In this document: positions 1-12,346 of the stretch, piece by piece
How positions within the stretch are numbered: the first letter of the stretch is position 1
Layout: each line of letters begins with the position of its first letter
NCBI GenBank assembly: GCA_030770535.1
Contig: JASVEC010000010.1
Location: forward strand, 62,001 to 126,000
DNA: 64,000 nt
Reading direction: 5' to 3'
DNA from: Batkoa obscura
Lineage: Eukaryota > Entomophthoromycota > Entomophthoromycetes > Entomophthorales > Batkoaceae
The notes under the pieces: model-generated
The model's input: only the letters and a program-made list of their open reading frames with translations
What the model was told of the DNA's origin: nothing
The model's database searches: none
Made by a program: the position numbers and the translations under genes

Positions 1-948
1 CAGCACCAAAAGAAAAAGTGACTTTTATTGAGGATATGACTGAATCAGAGATAACTGAAGCTGTAAAGAAATTTCATTTATTTGATGTTATAAATTTTAA
101 TCGTACTATAGTTAAAACTACCTGTAGGTTTGATCAATTTAGGAAATACTTGTTATATGGTAATTTATAATTAGATATTATAATAGAGTTAATAAATAAA
201 TAAATAAATAGAATGCTTCACTTCAAATATTAAAATCAATTCCTGAACTTGAAACTAGCTTACAAAAGTAAATATATGATTCAATAGTATATAATAAGTA
301 TACACTAAACAATATTTAATAGTTATCAAGGACATCAAAGTAAAGATGGCGACCCACAAGGAAATATGGTTAATAGTTTAAAGGGATTATTTAAAGAACT
401 AAAAAACTCAGGTTCAGTTTATCCACCATTTATATTTTTACAAGTAAATTGAACTTATATTCATAAATATAATATAATAATTTATTTGTTTATAGTCTTT
501 ACGTCAAGCCTTCCCAAAGTTTAGTCAACAAGAAGGGAGAGGTAATTATTCACAACAGGATGCAGAAGAATGCTGGTCCTCAATACTTACCAGTTTACAA
601 AATAAATTAAATGATACAAATGGGAATTCATTTGTTAGCAATTATTTTGGTGGAAAATTTAAAACTAAAATGAGTAGTGAAGAAGCACCTGAAGAAGAAG
701 CAACAATCGGAGAAGAAACTTTTTTTAAACTAGATTGTCATATTACTAAAGAAGTGAATCATTTAACTGTTGGTTTAAATGATAATTTTATTAATGAAAT
801 TGAAAAAAACTCACCAAGTTTAAATCGAATGGCTAAATATAAAAAAGAATTTAAAATTGATCGTTTGCCTACTTATTTGCCGATTAATTATGTTAGATTC
901 TTTTGGAAACCAGCTGAAAGAATTAAAGCTAAAATATTAAAAGTAAGT

Positions 949-979
<31 letters not shown>

Positions 980-1450
980 TGTAATATAATATTTATACCA
1001 ATATTTTATTTTATATAGAAAGTTAAATTTCCAATGGAATTAGATCTCTACTCTTATTGTACTAAAGAATTACAAACTAAATTAGATTTAGCTCGTAACA
1101 AAATTGAACAAATCGATGAAGAAGAACGTAATAAAAAAGTGAAACTTGAAAAAGAAGAACAACCCAGAGATTATAATAAAGAAATTTACGAAGTAGCAGA
1201 TAATGAATTAAAAAAAGATATGGGCGCTAACTATACTGGTTATTATCAATTACATGGAGTATTAACTCATACTGGTAGATCAGCTGATTCAGGTCATTAT
1301 ATTGCTTGGGTAAGACAAAATAAAAAAGAATGGATTAAATTTGATGATGATAAAGTTACAATTGTGGATGAACAAGCTATTTTAAAATTAGATGGAGGAG
1401 GTGACTGGCATATGGCTTATATTTTATTATATTCTTCTAAACAATTTTAA
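1..1450 (+). CDS. UBP6: Proteasome-associated ubiquitin hydrolase Ubp6/USP14 (5' partial)
   Basis: Cysteine deubiquitinase that trims ubiquitin chains at the 26S proteasome. Six exons are visible: <1-62, 112-159, 212-267, 323-443, 496-942 and 1019-1450; the joins keep frame. The Cys box GLINLGNTCYM lies at the end of exon 2 (catalytic Cys codon 151-153) and continues into exon 3 as NASLQ. The His box is SGHYIAWV (His codon 1295-1297), followed by WIKFDDDKV, which carries the third catalytic position. QQDAEECW, LPTYLPINYVRFFWK and the C-terminal GGGDWHMAYILLY match USP14 closely. The N-terminal ubiquitin-like domain must lie left of the window. Intron 5 holds an AAT microsatellite. Family call is very secure; exon borders are inferred. 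Confidence 0.93.
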
Positions 1451-1594
1451 TTTGAAATAAAATTTAAAGGTTTAATATAACTTAATTTCATATTTTGGAA
1501 TTTTAATTTTAAAAAATTAGAAGATTGAACAAAAAGAATTTATTTGAATAAAATAAAGAATGATTTTTTATTTTAAATATTTCATTTTAAAATC

Positions 1595-2531
1595 ATGAGT
1601 TTTAATAACTATTTTGATGAAGATGAATTTTTAGCTGAAGAACAAGTAAGTTTTATATTTAAAGTTAATCAATATATAATATTAAATTCAATTAATTAGT
1701 TAATACCATGTAAATTTAATCAAGATGTAGATAATATAAGTCATTTAATTGGTACTCAAGATTTAATAGTAATTTCAATAAACAGTAATACGTAATCTAT
1801 AAATAGTTAATCATATACTGTGTTTTAGATTCATAAAGATAGTCAGTTAAGTATACCATATTGGGGAGCAGAACAACTTAAATTAGAGTAAAATTATTGT
1901 TGAGTATAAATACTAATAAATATAAATACTAATAAATATAAATATAATAGAGGATATACAGAAACTGAATTACCTATAGGATATCAATTAAAAATAAGAA
2001 ATGGAGTATTAGCTAGTCCAACAAATATTGACTTATCAAGTATTAATTCTCAATTTTATTATTTTGGTCGAATGGTAGCACATGGGTAAGTAACAATATA
2101 ATAATAATATTAACATTTTTATTATTTTATATAAAAAATAGTTTAGATGAAATTACAAAATATGAAATGATTGAATATTTAAATTATGTATTTATACAAC
2201 GATTAACAATGATTGTAGATCATTCAACAACAAGAAGTAATTTAGATCAACAAGCTCATGCTTTCTTAAATCAATTAGATGAGTTTGAAAAAGAAGGTAA
2301 ATACTATTTATTGTTTGGGGATGTTTTTTTTGATTTCATTATCTTTCCATTTTTTAAACACTATTTGAGTGGAAAAATTGTTAGTAAAATTCTTAAACAC
2401 AAAAAAGCATCTCCATTTACTATTTATAAAATATGTTTATTAATATCAATATTATTTTTGATTATTTAGTTTATAAACAAGCACAAAGAAAAAATAAAGA
2501 ATATTTAATTTGGTTAACAAAAAAAGATTAA
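1595..2531 (+). CDS. PSF3: GINS complex subunit Psf3
   Basis: Subunit of the GINS tetramer (Sld5-Psf1-Psf2-Psf3), part of the CMG replicative helicase in the nucleus. Six exons: 1595-1645, 1700-1768, 1829-1887, 1951-2085, 2142-2296 and 2470-2531, giving 176 aa (yeast Psf3 194, human 216). Matches to the family: an N-terminal acidic NYFDEDEFLAEE, then LIPCKF, the IPYWGAEQLKL segment, NIDLSSINSQFYYFGRMV, and a C-terminal NKEYLIWLTKKD. The last intron (2297-2469, 173 nt) is much longer than its neighbours because it contains a complete ~100-bp MITE; without it the intron would be 71 nt. The call is based on remembered family sequence, and the short exons are inferred. Confidence 0.86.
2316..2415 (+). 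mobile_element. MITE copy 1, inside the last PSF3 intron
   Basis: 100 bp; begins TGGGGATG and ends CATCTCCA. Flanked by TT on both sides (2314-2315, 2416-2417). Same orientation as the host gene. Confidence 0.85.
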
Positions 2532-2617
2532 ATACAAAATAAATAAATTATTAATAATATCATTTCATTTTATTAAATTTTTATTTAACATTATAATAAT
2601 TAATTGAAATTCTCCTT

Positions 2618-3910
2618 TTAAAGCCTAAGTAATTCAGCACCAGCCCCATTAATGTCTCCATTATGATTAGCTAAAGATCGAATAATTGTTTCCCTTGATA
2701 ATTGAGGAAACATAGCTTGTAATAATTCTAAATTTTGATTATTAACTTCAATATTTTCAATATCAGTTGTATTATTTGTTGTATTAGAAGTATTAAATGT
2801 ATTAAATGTATCCTAAATAAAATAGAAATAAATAAAAATTAAATTAAATAGTCACAAAATAGAAATAATAGTAATTATAAAAATTAAATTAAACTTACTC
2901 TAACAGATAATCCAGGTGGCAATATATCACTTTCACCAGATAATGCAGAAGATGTTACTCTTTGTTCTTGTTGACTGCTTAAATGTCTTAATGGTGTTAA
3001 ATTTCTTGGTGATGGAGAGGAAGCTAATATATAATTAAAATAAGGACTAAAAAATTTAGTCATTCTTATTGGATATCGCCAACCTTTAATTCCCAATGTA
3101 TCATAATAATATAATGCTCCAATAAGCACTCCACTTAAACTGGGTAATATTGAGTAAGGGAAACGCAATATTAATAACTATAGAAATTAACATATATCAA
3201 TATAATATAACACAATATATAATTTTACCTGAAAAATAAGTAAATAAGTTAATAGTTTGTCATTAAATTGAAACTTAAATACTTTAATTTGATAAGATAC
3301 TGGAATTAATTGATGAAATAAAAAAATAATTGAAAACAATAAAGAGTATGGACCTGAAGGTAAACTAGTAAAATTAAAGGGTTCTAATAATAATAATAAT
3401 AGAACTTGAAATAAACTTGAAAATAAAAATGAATATGTCATAAAAGACTATTTAAATAAAATAGAAAAATATTAATAAATATTAAACAATATGTTGATTA
3501 ATACATTAAACTTACTAAATATTTTTTAGTACCAAATAAACGTTCAATTATACGAAACCTATAAAATAATAACGCACTAATAAATAATTCTCCACTATTT
3601 TTATAAGCTAATTGACTAGTTAATATTCTCCAAAACTAAACTCAACGATATTAGTATTAATAACGTTGTAATCATTTAATTTTAATATTTCTCTACCTGA
3701 TGATATTTTGATAAATGAGGTTTTAATTGTAAATGTAAATAATGCTGAACTCTTAATAAACTAAATAAAACGGAACATATTGCAATAGTAAATATTATAA
3801 ATTTAGTTAATGGTGCTTTGTAAAACCCTATAATTTGTTTTTATTATTACACAATTTTAACTTTAATTATTTTATTATTATAATCTACCTATTGGGGTTA
3901 TCTGTATCAT
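2618..3910 (-). CDS. UBAC2: UBAC2/Dsc2-like rhomboid pseudoprotease with C-terminal UBA/CUE domain
   Basis: ER membrane protein of the UBAC2 / yeast Dsc2 family, which links rhomboid-like membrane folds to ubiquitin-dependent ER or Golgi protein quality control. Six exons: 3910-3889, 3827-3697, 3635-3516, 3447-3229, 3177-2899 and 2812-2618; 321 aa (human UBAC2 344). The N-terminus GFYKAPLTKFIIF parallels UBAC2 GLYKAPLSK; FWRILTSQL and FRIIERLFGTKKYL match the rhomboid-like core, followed by several hydrophobic segments. An Asn/Thr-rich linker leads to a UBA/CUE-type helix bundle (NLELLQAMFPQLS, NGDINGAGAELLRL). I see no rhomboid GxSx catalytic motif, so it is probably a pseudoprotease. Tail-to-tail with PSF3, 86 nt apart. 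Confidence 0.85.
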
Positions 3911-4109
3911 TTTCAAAAAAAATAACTAAAATTAAGTGAAAACTTTAAATGTTTAAATTTATTTTTCTAAATTCTTAAATCCACAAAATAACATCACACT
4001 AAACTTAGGCATTTTTTGCAATGATTATTGATTAATTTAGTTCCAGCTTAAAACTACCAAAAAAATTAAACACTCAGAAATTTTATTTTCTTCAAAAAAA
4101 ACAAAAAAA

Positions 4110-5509
<1,400 letters not shown>

Positions 5510-5533
5510 TTCAAATAAAATTTTTCATAATTT

Positions 5534-8136
5534 TTATAACTTATTTATTAATATTGAACATTCTTCCATTACTTTATCCATTCGTTGTTTTAATAAAGTA
5601 TAAAACTAAGGGATGAAAATTGTTAGTTGAGTAATATTATATTTGATATTATACACTTACTTTAAATCCTTGATTTAAATTATTATTTAATAATTCAAAA
5701 GTATTACAAGCTTCTTGAATTAAATTTACACTTGGAGTTGTGATAGTAGTATTAAATTGCTAGAAGTGAATATAAAATAAGATTAACAAATATCATAATG
5801 TTATAATGAATAACTTACATTCGATTTATTATTAGTAAATTGATTTAATTCTTTAATGAACTTTAAGTAAGGTAAATATTTTTTTAATTCAATTTGAATT
5901 AAATTTTCTAAATCATTCATTTCAAATTTGTTATTATCATTCCATTTTAACTCATTAATGTTTAAGTTATCATTTAATTGAAATTCCATAATTTCTTTCT
6001 TTTTATTATCAACTTGATTGTAATTAAATTGGTGTTCATTACTCTGATTTTTTTTGAATTTAAAACTATTACAATCATTGTCAATCTGAAAGAAGCAAAT
6101 ACATCAAATATTAATACTAGCATACTGAATATTAATAAACAAATAAACTTACTACTAAATTGTTTAAAAAGATTAAATCATTTTCAATATCTAAATAATT
6201 TTCAAAATGTTTTTTGTCTAATTGAATTGCTTCTTCTAATTTAATAAGTAATAGTTTAGGTTTCTTTTTAAACATTTCGATTTGTTGAATTTTTATTTCA
6301 TTTAATTGAATACCGTTAATTTTATCGGAGATCCATTTTAAACACTTAATAATAATAGTATTTAATAATAATAATAATAATATATAAATAAACTTACAAT
6401 TTCATATTTGTTTTTAATATAATCGTGAGTTTGATTTCTTAATTCTTGAATATTATCAAATTTTAATTTTAGATTATCATATCCTCCTTGTTCTTGTATT
6501 TCTTTGATTTTTTCAAGTAATTGTTTAGATAAATTTAGATCAATTACTTCATCTTCTTCTTTTTTATTACTATAAATAGATATTATATATTATATATTAT
6601 ATATTATGTATTATATTATTGTTATTACCTCTTATTTTGCTCCAACCATAACTCCAATGGTTTTAAAATATTATAATTAATAAATTCATTTTTTTTAGTT
6701 TGATACAATTCAGGTGCTCTTTGCAAAAGATATGGCTTCAAATAATTAAATATTGATTTTTCTTTAAGTTGTATTATTAGTTCTTTTAGATCTTCCATTT
6801 GTTTTGGTAATTTAGCTTGTGCCATATTAAATGTTGCTAATTCTTCATTAATTGTAATTTCAGATTCAAATGTTATATATTCTTTTTGTTTCATTAAAAA
6901 AGATACTCGTAATACTATTACTCTAGTTAAACACTAATAAATAGACTAGGTTCATTACTATTATATTATTATAAGTATTACTTACTATTAAATCATCAAT
7001 TATTTCTTGTTTTAAATTTTCTACTATTAATTTATTAGCTTCTTCTACAATTAATTTTGCTTTTTTTAGATAAGCCAACTCTTTATTTTTAACATCATTA
7101 AAATCTAAAGCTTGTCGATAATAAGCAACTGCTTTAAAATGTAACATTTTAATTTTTAAATGATGTTTAAACGTCTAAAAGTTATTGTTATTATAATGTT
7201 AATAAATCAAAATTTTCTTTACCTTTTCAAAAACATTCTCCACTTGCTCATTAATACTTGAAATATAACTTAATTCATACAACTTGCTAACATGTCCAGC
7301 TAATTTTACTAATACACTATTCTTTTTATTACCAATAACAGCTACTTGCCAAATACACTCTTGAACTTGAGCTAATATTAAATTTAATAAACAACTTAAG
7401 CTTGAATAACTTAAATCTTTAGGTATATTTTGTATCGGATATTCATTTTTTATATGTAATCTGTCCAATAAAAATTGTAAAATACCCGCTGAATACTATT
7501 AATAAATTTAATTATTCTTAATTTTGCTATTCTTGTTAATATTATCTACTCACTTCAAAATAAGCACAACTTTTTTTAATTGATTCAATACTGTTTCTAT
7601 CCTCCAATTCAGCTAAATGAGAATAATACGCTGAAATATTGTATAGCACATTGATAAGCTCAAAGTATAAATTGCTTTCTTCTACTGTTTAACTTCTTTT
7701 AATTTTTTATAACTTTATAGTTATTATTTAATTGCTTACTATAAGCATCCTCTTGGTTTATATTGCTCCAACTGAAACTAACTTTAAACTAAAAATAAAC
7801 AAATGAAACATTTAATAACAATAATACTTACAATTGGTAACTTATGAATGGCCATACATAAACCATAATAATATCTATTCAAAACAACATGAATCAGTTA
7901 TAAAAAACCAATCACTATTTTTCTTACTTTAACCATAATTCCGAATGGTCAATGCTACTCCCATCTTTCAATAAAGTGAAGGTACCAAAACTATCTTGCC
8001 TAAGTCTATCTAATCTATTTAAATCATTATGGTATTGATTCATTATTTCATCTTCTAATTCATAAATCGTTTGATAAGCGGAAGCTAACTCAATTGTTGG
8101 ACTTTTTTTATAAGCTAGTTTTAGTAGATTGCTCAT
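5534..8136 (-). CDS. RIM20: BRO1-domain protein, Rim20/PalA-like
   Basis: Member of the ALIX/Bro1/Rim20 family; BRO1 domains bind ESCRT-III (Snf7), and Rim20/PalA scaffolds the Rim101/PacC pH-response protease. Twelve exons: 8136-7928, 7874-7832, 7788-7740, 7684-7554, 7495-7223, 7174-6986, 6933-6629, 6569-6398, 6344-6153, 6085-5819, 5759-5661 and 5605-5534; all joins keep frame, giving 666 aa. The N-terminus MSNLLKLAYKKSPTIEL, the segment LPIFKVSFSW and LINVLYNISAYYSHLAE follow the BRO1 pattern. The AYYRQAL helix and an extended coiled-coil V domain follow. Length equals yeast Rim20 (661) and there is no Pro-rich tail as in Bro1 or ALIX, hence the Rim20-type call; Bro1 cannot be excluded. Confidence 0.82.
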
Positions 8137-8196
8137 TAATATAATGTAAAACGATTAAAATAAAAAATGTTATTTATTTGTTATTTTTTATAAAAT

Positions 8197-8262
8197 TATT
8201 AGTGCCAAGTAGACGCTCTATTACTATATTTGGTAGACCAGTTTTAAAACAAAACTAAAATA
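8197..8262 (-). pseudogene. Possible decayed fragment resembling UBAC2 exon 3
   Basis: On the minus strand a TTTAG-TTTTG start and a translation IVIERLLGTNNFIKN resemble the UBAC2-like gene's third exon (IIERLFGTKKYL at 3516-3635), with the middle missing. Short and AT-rich, so chance is possible. Confidence 0.25.
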
Positions 8263-8464
8263 AAATTGTTTAAATATTGTTTATTTTTATAATTATAGTT
8301 ATTTAGTATATAAGAAAAAATTTAAATGGTATTATATAATATAAAAAGTCAAGCTTTACATTACCTAGTTCTCTAATATATTATTTTTAATGATTAGTTA
8401 TGTAATATAAAACTTAAACATGACAATTGGAATTTTACAGTTATTTAAAAATTAAAATAAATAT

Positions 8465-8614
8465 TCACAAATCATATCCTAATATTTCACCTTCTGTCCA
8501 ATAATTAATCAAAAGAAAGTTTCCAAACATATTCATCTTCATGACCTCATAATCTATTTTATGCTTAGGAGGCCTAAAACGCCGAGGCAAAAAGTATAAA
8601 AAGAATGAAGTCAT
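8465..8614 (-). CDS. Small ORF, 49 codons, unknown
   Basis: Single-exon ORF from ATG 8614 to TGA 8465. I do not recognise it. The peptide starts MTSFFLYFLPRRFRPPK and ends NYWTEGEILGYDL; it is rich in Phe, Met, Tyr and Trp, with a basic Pro/Arg patch after a short hydrophobic stretch. Its base composition (cct cgg cgt, agg cct cct) is richer in GC than the surrounding intergenic DNA, which argues for coding selection. It lies between the BRO1 start (8136) and the DM9 start (8672), divergent from the latter by 57 nt. It could be a small mitochondrial or membrane protein, the last exon of something lost, or chance. Confidence 0.4.
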   Translation of the reverse strand: MTSFFLYFLPRRFRPPKHKIDYEVMKMNMFGNFLLINYWTEGEILGYDL

Positions 8615-8671
8615 CAAAAAATTCAAGATTTATATCTTTTTAAATAGTGATAAAATATCAATAATAATAAA

Positions 8672-9343
8672 ATGAGATTTGGTGCAACCCATCCTAGTTT
8701 TCAATGGATTAAAGCCAGTGGTGGTATGGTACCGCCAACTGCAGTACAAGGTGGACGTGAAGAAAATGGTAACCCATTATTTATTTGTAGGTAAATAGTT
8801 CAATACGATACCTTTATTTATTTAAAATAGAAAGGAGAATAAATTTAACTAATATAATTCTTCAATAGACAATGGCATAAGGGTGGATTACATATTGGTA
8901 AAGTAGCTCCTCATTTAAATGGAGCTTATATTGCTTATGGTGGTAAGTTGAAATTTATTTTATAAACTATAAGGGGTTTTATTAGAAATTCGATTAGGTA
9001 AAGAAATTTCATTTAAAGAATATTTTGTATTGTGTGGAGATGCTACTCAATTACGTTGGATTGAAAATAAAGGAAAGTGTTTACCTCAAGGTTGGGTACC
9101 TTTAGAAGCTGGTAATGAAGAGAATGGTACAGAGGTAAATACTAATTTGTTTTATTGTTTTGTTATTGGTTTATTGACAATTATTTGTTTATTTAGCTTT
9201 GGATTGGTAAAATTCGTCATGAAAATTCAGAACAAATTGGTAAAGTCTCACCAACATGGAATCATGGATTTAATTATGGTTATGGACTTAAAGAAGTAGC
9301 TATTGATCCTAATACTTCTTATTTTGTTTTAGCTCTTTTATAA
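8672..9343 (+). CDS. DM9-repeat (DUF3421) protein
   Basis: Small cytosolic-type protein of the DM9/DUF3421 family. DM9 proteins of invertebrates and natterin-like proteins act in carbohydrate binding or immunity; the role in fungi is unknown. Four exons: 8672-8790, 8869-8942, 8986-9134 and 9197-9343; 162 aa. Two DM9 repeats are visible: FQWIKASGGMVPPTAVQGG, ENGNPLFICR and LHIGKVAPHLNGAYIAYGG; then LRWIENKGKCLPQGWVPLEAG, ENGTELWIGKIRHE and IGKVSPTWNHGFNYGYG. No signal peptide or membrane segment. The regular W...G...P.GAV.GG / G.L.IGK spacing makes the family call good; the function is not known. Confidence 0.8.
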
Positions 9344-9615
9344 ATTATCGAATAAAATAAATAAAAAATAGCTATTTAAAGATTGCTTTTAGAAATATAT
9401 AGATAGGAAAGTATTTACTACCATAAAGTGAAGGAATAAAATCAATTTGCTACTAACAAAAGCTGTCTTTTAAAACTCAAAAGATTGGAAGGGCTTGCTA
9501 TTTATTAAAATCATCGGAGTTGAAGTAGGTGAGAGCTTAAAGAGTGACTTATCCTGAAATAACTACAAAGCTGTTTAAATAATAATATTCTTTAAAGTAT
9601 ATATAGTACAATTTA

Positions 9616-10267
9616 TTAGTTAATTTTTGAATTAAGACATCTAGTTAATAATAGAGAACCTAAACTATTTTGAGTAATAGAACATAATAAATTAAACACT
9701 TTTTTTGCTACTAGTAGACTACTTTCCGCATCATCCAAGTCGGTATAAATTGTCATTAACTCAAAATAATTTTGTAAGTATCTTTCCAGTTCAACCAAAT
9801 CTATACTATGTTTTAAAACTTTAGAATAATTATTGCATAAGATGATGAACTTTCCAAATGGATACATCGGATGTAGTTGGGCTAGAACGGTTTTTAAATG
9901 AGTAAAGCTTCGTAACTGTTGTAAGTCTAATATGTAGATGATTAAATCAATTTTTGGTCTTATAGTTCGCGATTGTTCGTTTTCTATTAAGGATTCACAT
10001 AGTCTTCTGTTGTTTTTAATGAAATTTATTAGTAGGTTTACATTTAAATTTTAATTTTAATTGATTTACATTGCTAAACTAAAGTTAGATGGAGTATTTT
10101 TGATCAATAATTTAGCTAATTTAGTCTTATTGCTTTTTGGTAGTCCAACGATCTAAAAGTACAAGTTAATATTTTTATATAATTTATATTCTCTCATATT
10201 GATATACCAAAATATGTCCATTTTGAGTCAAATTAGATAATGGAAGTTGATTATAAGGGGAATTCAT
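9616..10267 (-). CDS. CENPM: CENP-M-like kinetochore pseudo-GTPase
   Basis: CENP-M is a small-GTPase-fold subunit of the CENP-HIKM arm of the constitutive centromere-associated network. Three exons: 10267-10208, 10152-10070 and 10006-9616, all in frame, giving 177 aa (human CENP-M 180). Co-linear matches: NQLPLSNLTQNGHILIVG against human LDKLPGLNTATILLVG; LAIRLCESL against KVHLAKSL; RPKIDLIIYILDLQ against RPRIDLIVFVVNL; then FGKFIILCNN against LGKVCFLATG; and a C-terminal SLLLTRCLN helix. Residues 23-30 read GLPKSNKT, one change (Gly to Asn) from a P-loop GxxxxGKT, whereas human CENP-M has lost this motif. Intron 2 carries a CTACTAAT sequence that could serve as branch point. The call rests on remembered sequence but the co-linearity is strong. 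Confidence 0.75.
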
Positions 10268-10386
10268 TGAAATTTAACTTCAAAAAAAAGTGAAGTATGA
10301 ATTAAAATTTTTCTATTTTAAGAATTATTTTCAAAAAAGCTTTTATTCACTTTTAATGTACGATGAATATTACTTTTAATCCACAC

Positions 10387-12046
10387 TTAATTTTTATTCG
10401 ATAAGGGAGGCGAATAATAAGATTGATTATCCTTTCTTTCTTTCAATAGCATTAAGATCCAATAATCAACTGTACCATAATAATTAGAAATAGTTCGTAA
10501 GACTTCTAGGGCCCTTAGGAACAGTAAACTACCTTCAGGAGTATAATCACGTACGAAAACACTGCAACCATAGTAAAAAGAAATTGCATAAATAACACTA
10601 GTGTATAAGAAAGCACCTGGTGGAATATGGGGCTCTTTAATTTTCGAAAATTGTTTCAAATCATCCAAAATCCCTAAAAGTTCAAATGCTATTTCTTTGA
10701 TTGAAGGATATTCTTTAGATACTCTAAAATCTAAACTATAGGCTTTTTCAGCATAACTTAGACTTTGTGTAAAGAGAAAGATTTGGGCTATATTTAATAA
10801 AAGCTGAGGTGTAATTTGATAAAAAAGCGGATGTTTCAATAGTGGTGAATCCATTCTTGCTTTGATTTTTTGAAACCAGCTTCGATTTCTTAAATGCATT
10901 TTATACATTGAACTATAAACTTGATGACTTTGTTGAACAACTTGATCAGATATAATTATACCTTTTGCAATAGTAAATTGAAGGCTTGAGATAAAGCGGA
11001 ATGTTTCGAAGTTATAAATATATAACAGTTTGAGCTTTTTGACTTCATTTTCAACTGGCTAAATAACAGTTAGTTAATATACTGGTGATTGGAATTCCAA
11101 AATTACCTTGTTGCCATCTGTAAAAAATTTTAAACCAATTAAAGATGAGATGAGATTCAGATGGATCGGTTTATGTAATATATACCTCTCATGATCTTTT
11201 ACACCAATAAGCTCACAGTCGATCCAGTAATTCCATAGTAAACCGCGATCCAATGTAAAATCATCTTTATTTTTTAAAAGGGTTTCGCTATCAATTTCAT
11301 CAACAAGTCCTGAGGCGTGCATTAACCTAATACAATAAGTCAACTAAATTAGACTAATTGATGTATTACTTTATTCCTTTGACTAAAAATGACAATCAGA
11401 CCTAATGAATATAAAATAAAACAAGCATCTTACCGCATGATTTAAAAGCAATGTCATTATATCCCTGGTTAAACTCAGTTAAATAACATAAATGAAACAA
11501 AAAAGAATTGAACAAATAATCTTTTGAACTCAGGTCTTCAGCTATCCTTTTAAGTTGAAAATAAAAATGATTATCTTCAAATAATAAACACTTTCCAAAA
11601 GTTAAATTTGTTGAAAACGGAAAAGATATTGAACAACAAGCAATAATTATAGGTGAATCTCTTTTACCTTCTTTTATCAAACTTCTAATTTTTAAGGTGT
11701 TTATAAATACAACATTATTATTAAGATATTTTAAAAAGATTTCCACGAGTAAATCTATAAATTGTTCTTGCTCTTTATTCCTAAAAGGATTTTTTTGTAA
11801 GTTTATTACTGGCATACATAGATCAACCCCACGTGATTGTAATCCAACTTTGTTATTTAAACCCTTTACCAGATCTACCTTTATACCTTCTAACACTAAT
11901 TTTTCAAACTCTCTTACTTTGATCTCCAACTTTTTAAATTTAGCTGATGTTATTTCTTCATCATTATATTCATTGTTGTCGCTTTCGCCTTTTTTGATTC
12001 GGTTTTGATTATATTTAGTTATGTCTCGGTCTTCTCTTTTCATCAA
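10387..12046 (-). CDS. Transcription-factor-like protein A (fungal_trans-type regulatory domain, no Zn cluster)
   Basis: Resembles the regulatory half of fungal Zn2Cys6 transcription factors: a basic/charged N-terminus, a short coiled coil (KFKKLEIKVREFEKLVL), then FIDLLVEIFLKYLN, SPIIIACCSISFPFS and helical repeats to the end. No Cys-rich binuclear cluster is present in the first 40 residues or in the 280 nt upstream. Four exons: 12046-11434, 11382-11370 (13 nt), 11326-11107 and 11058-10387; 505 aa. It is a tandem paralogue of the gene at 13244-14815; the first three exons together are exactly as long (846 nt) as that gene's single first exon. Last 110 residues are nearly identical between copies (VFVRDYTPEGSLLFLR). 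DNA target and role unknown. Confidence 0.72.
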
Positions 12047-12346
12047 GTTATAATTTATCAGCTAGATAAAATTTATTATCAAATGGCTATTTTTAATTGA
12101 AATAGAAATACCTATTTCTAATTTCCTTTTGTATCCTATTGTTCACGTTATTACTTTTTATAAGACAGAGTAGCCGTTTCAAAATATCAAGCCCTTCTAA
12201 AAGAATAAAAGTAAATTTTGTCAACTTAGCACAGAAGTAGCAAAAATTTCAAACTCAGCCCTTTCAAGAATTTTTTTAAACTCAATTTTATGCAATTTTT
12301 CAAGCTCATTTTAAAAGAACCTTTATTTATTCTTTACAGCTAAAAA
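12047..12346. promoter_or_regulatory. Duplicated divergent spacer (left copy)
   Basis: Spacer between the start of gene A and the WDR55 fragment. It aligns in patches with 14816-15081, the spacer between gene B and WDR55 (for example ACTTTTTATAA followed by a matching block), so it is the left copy of a divergent promoter. Confidence 0.55.
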
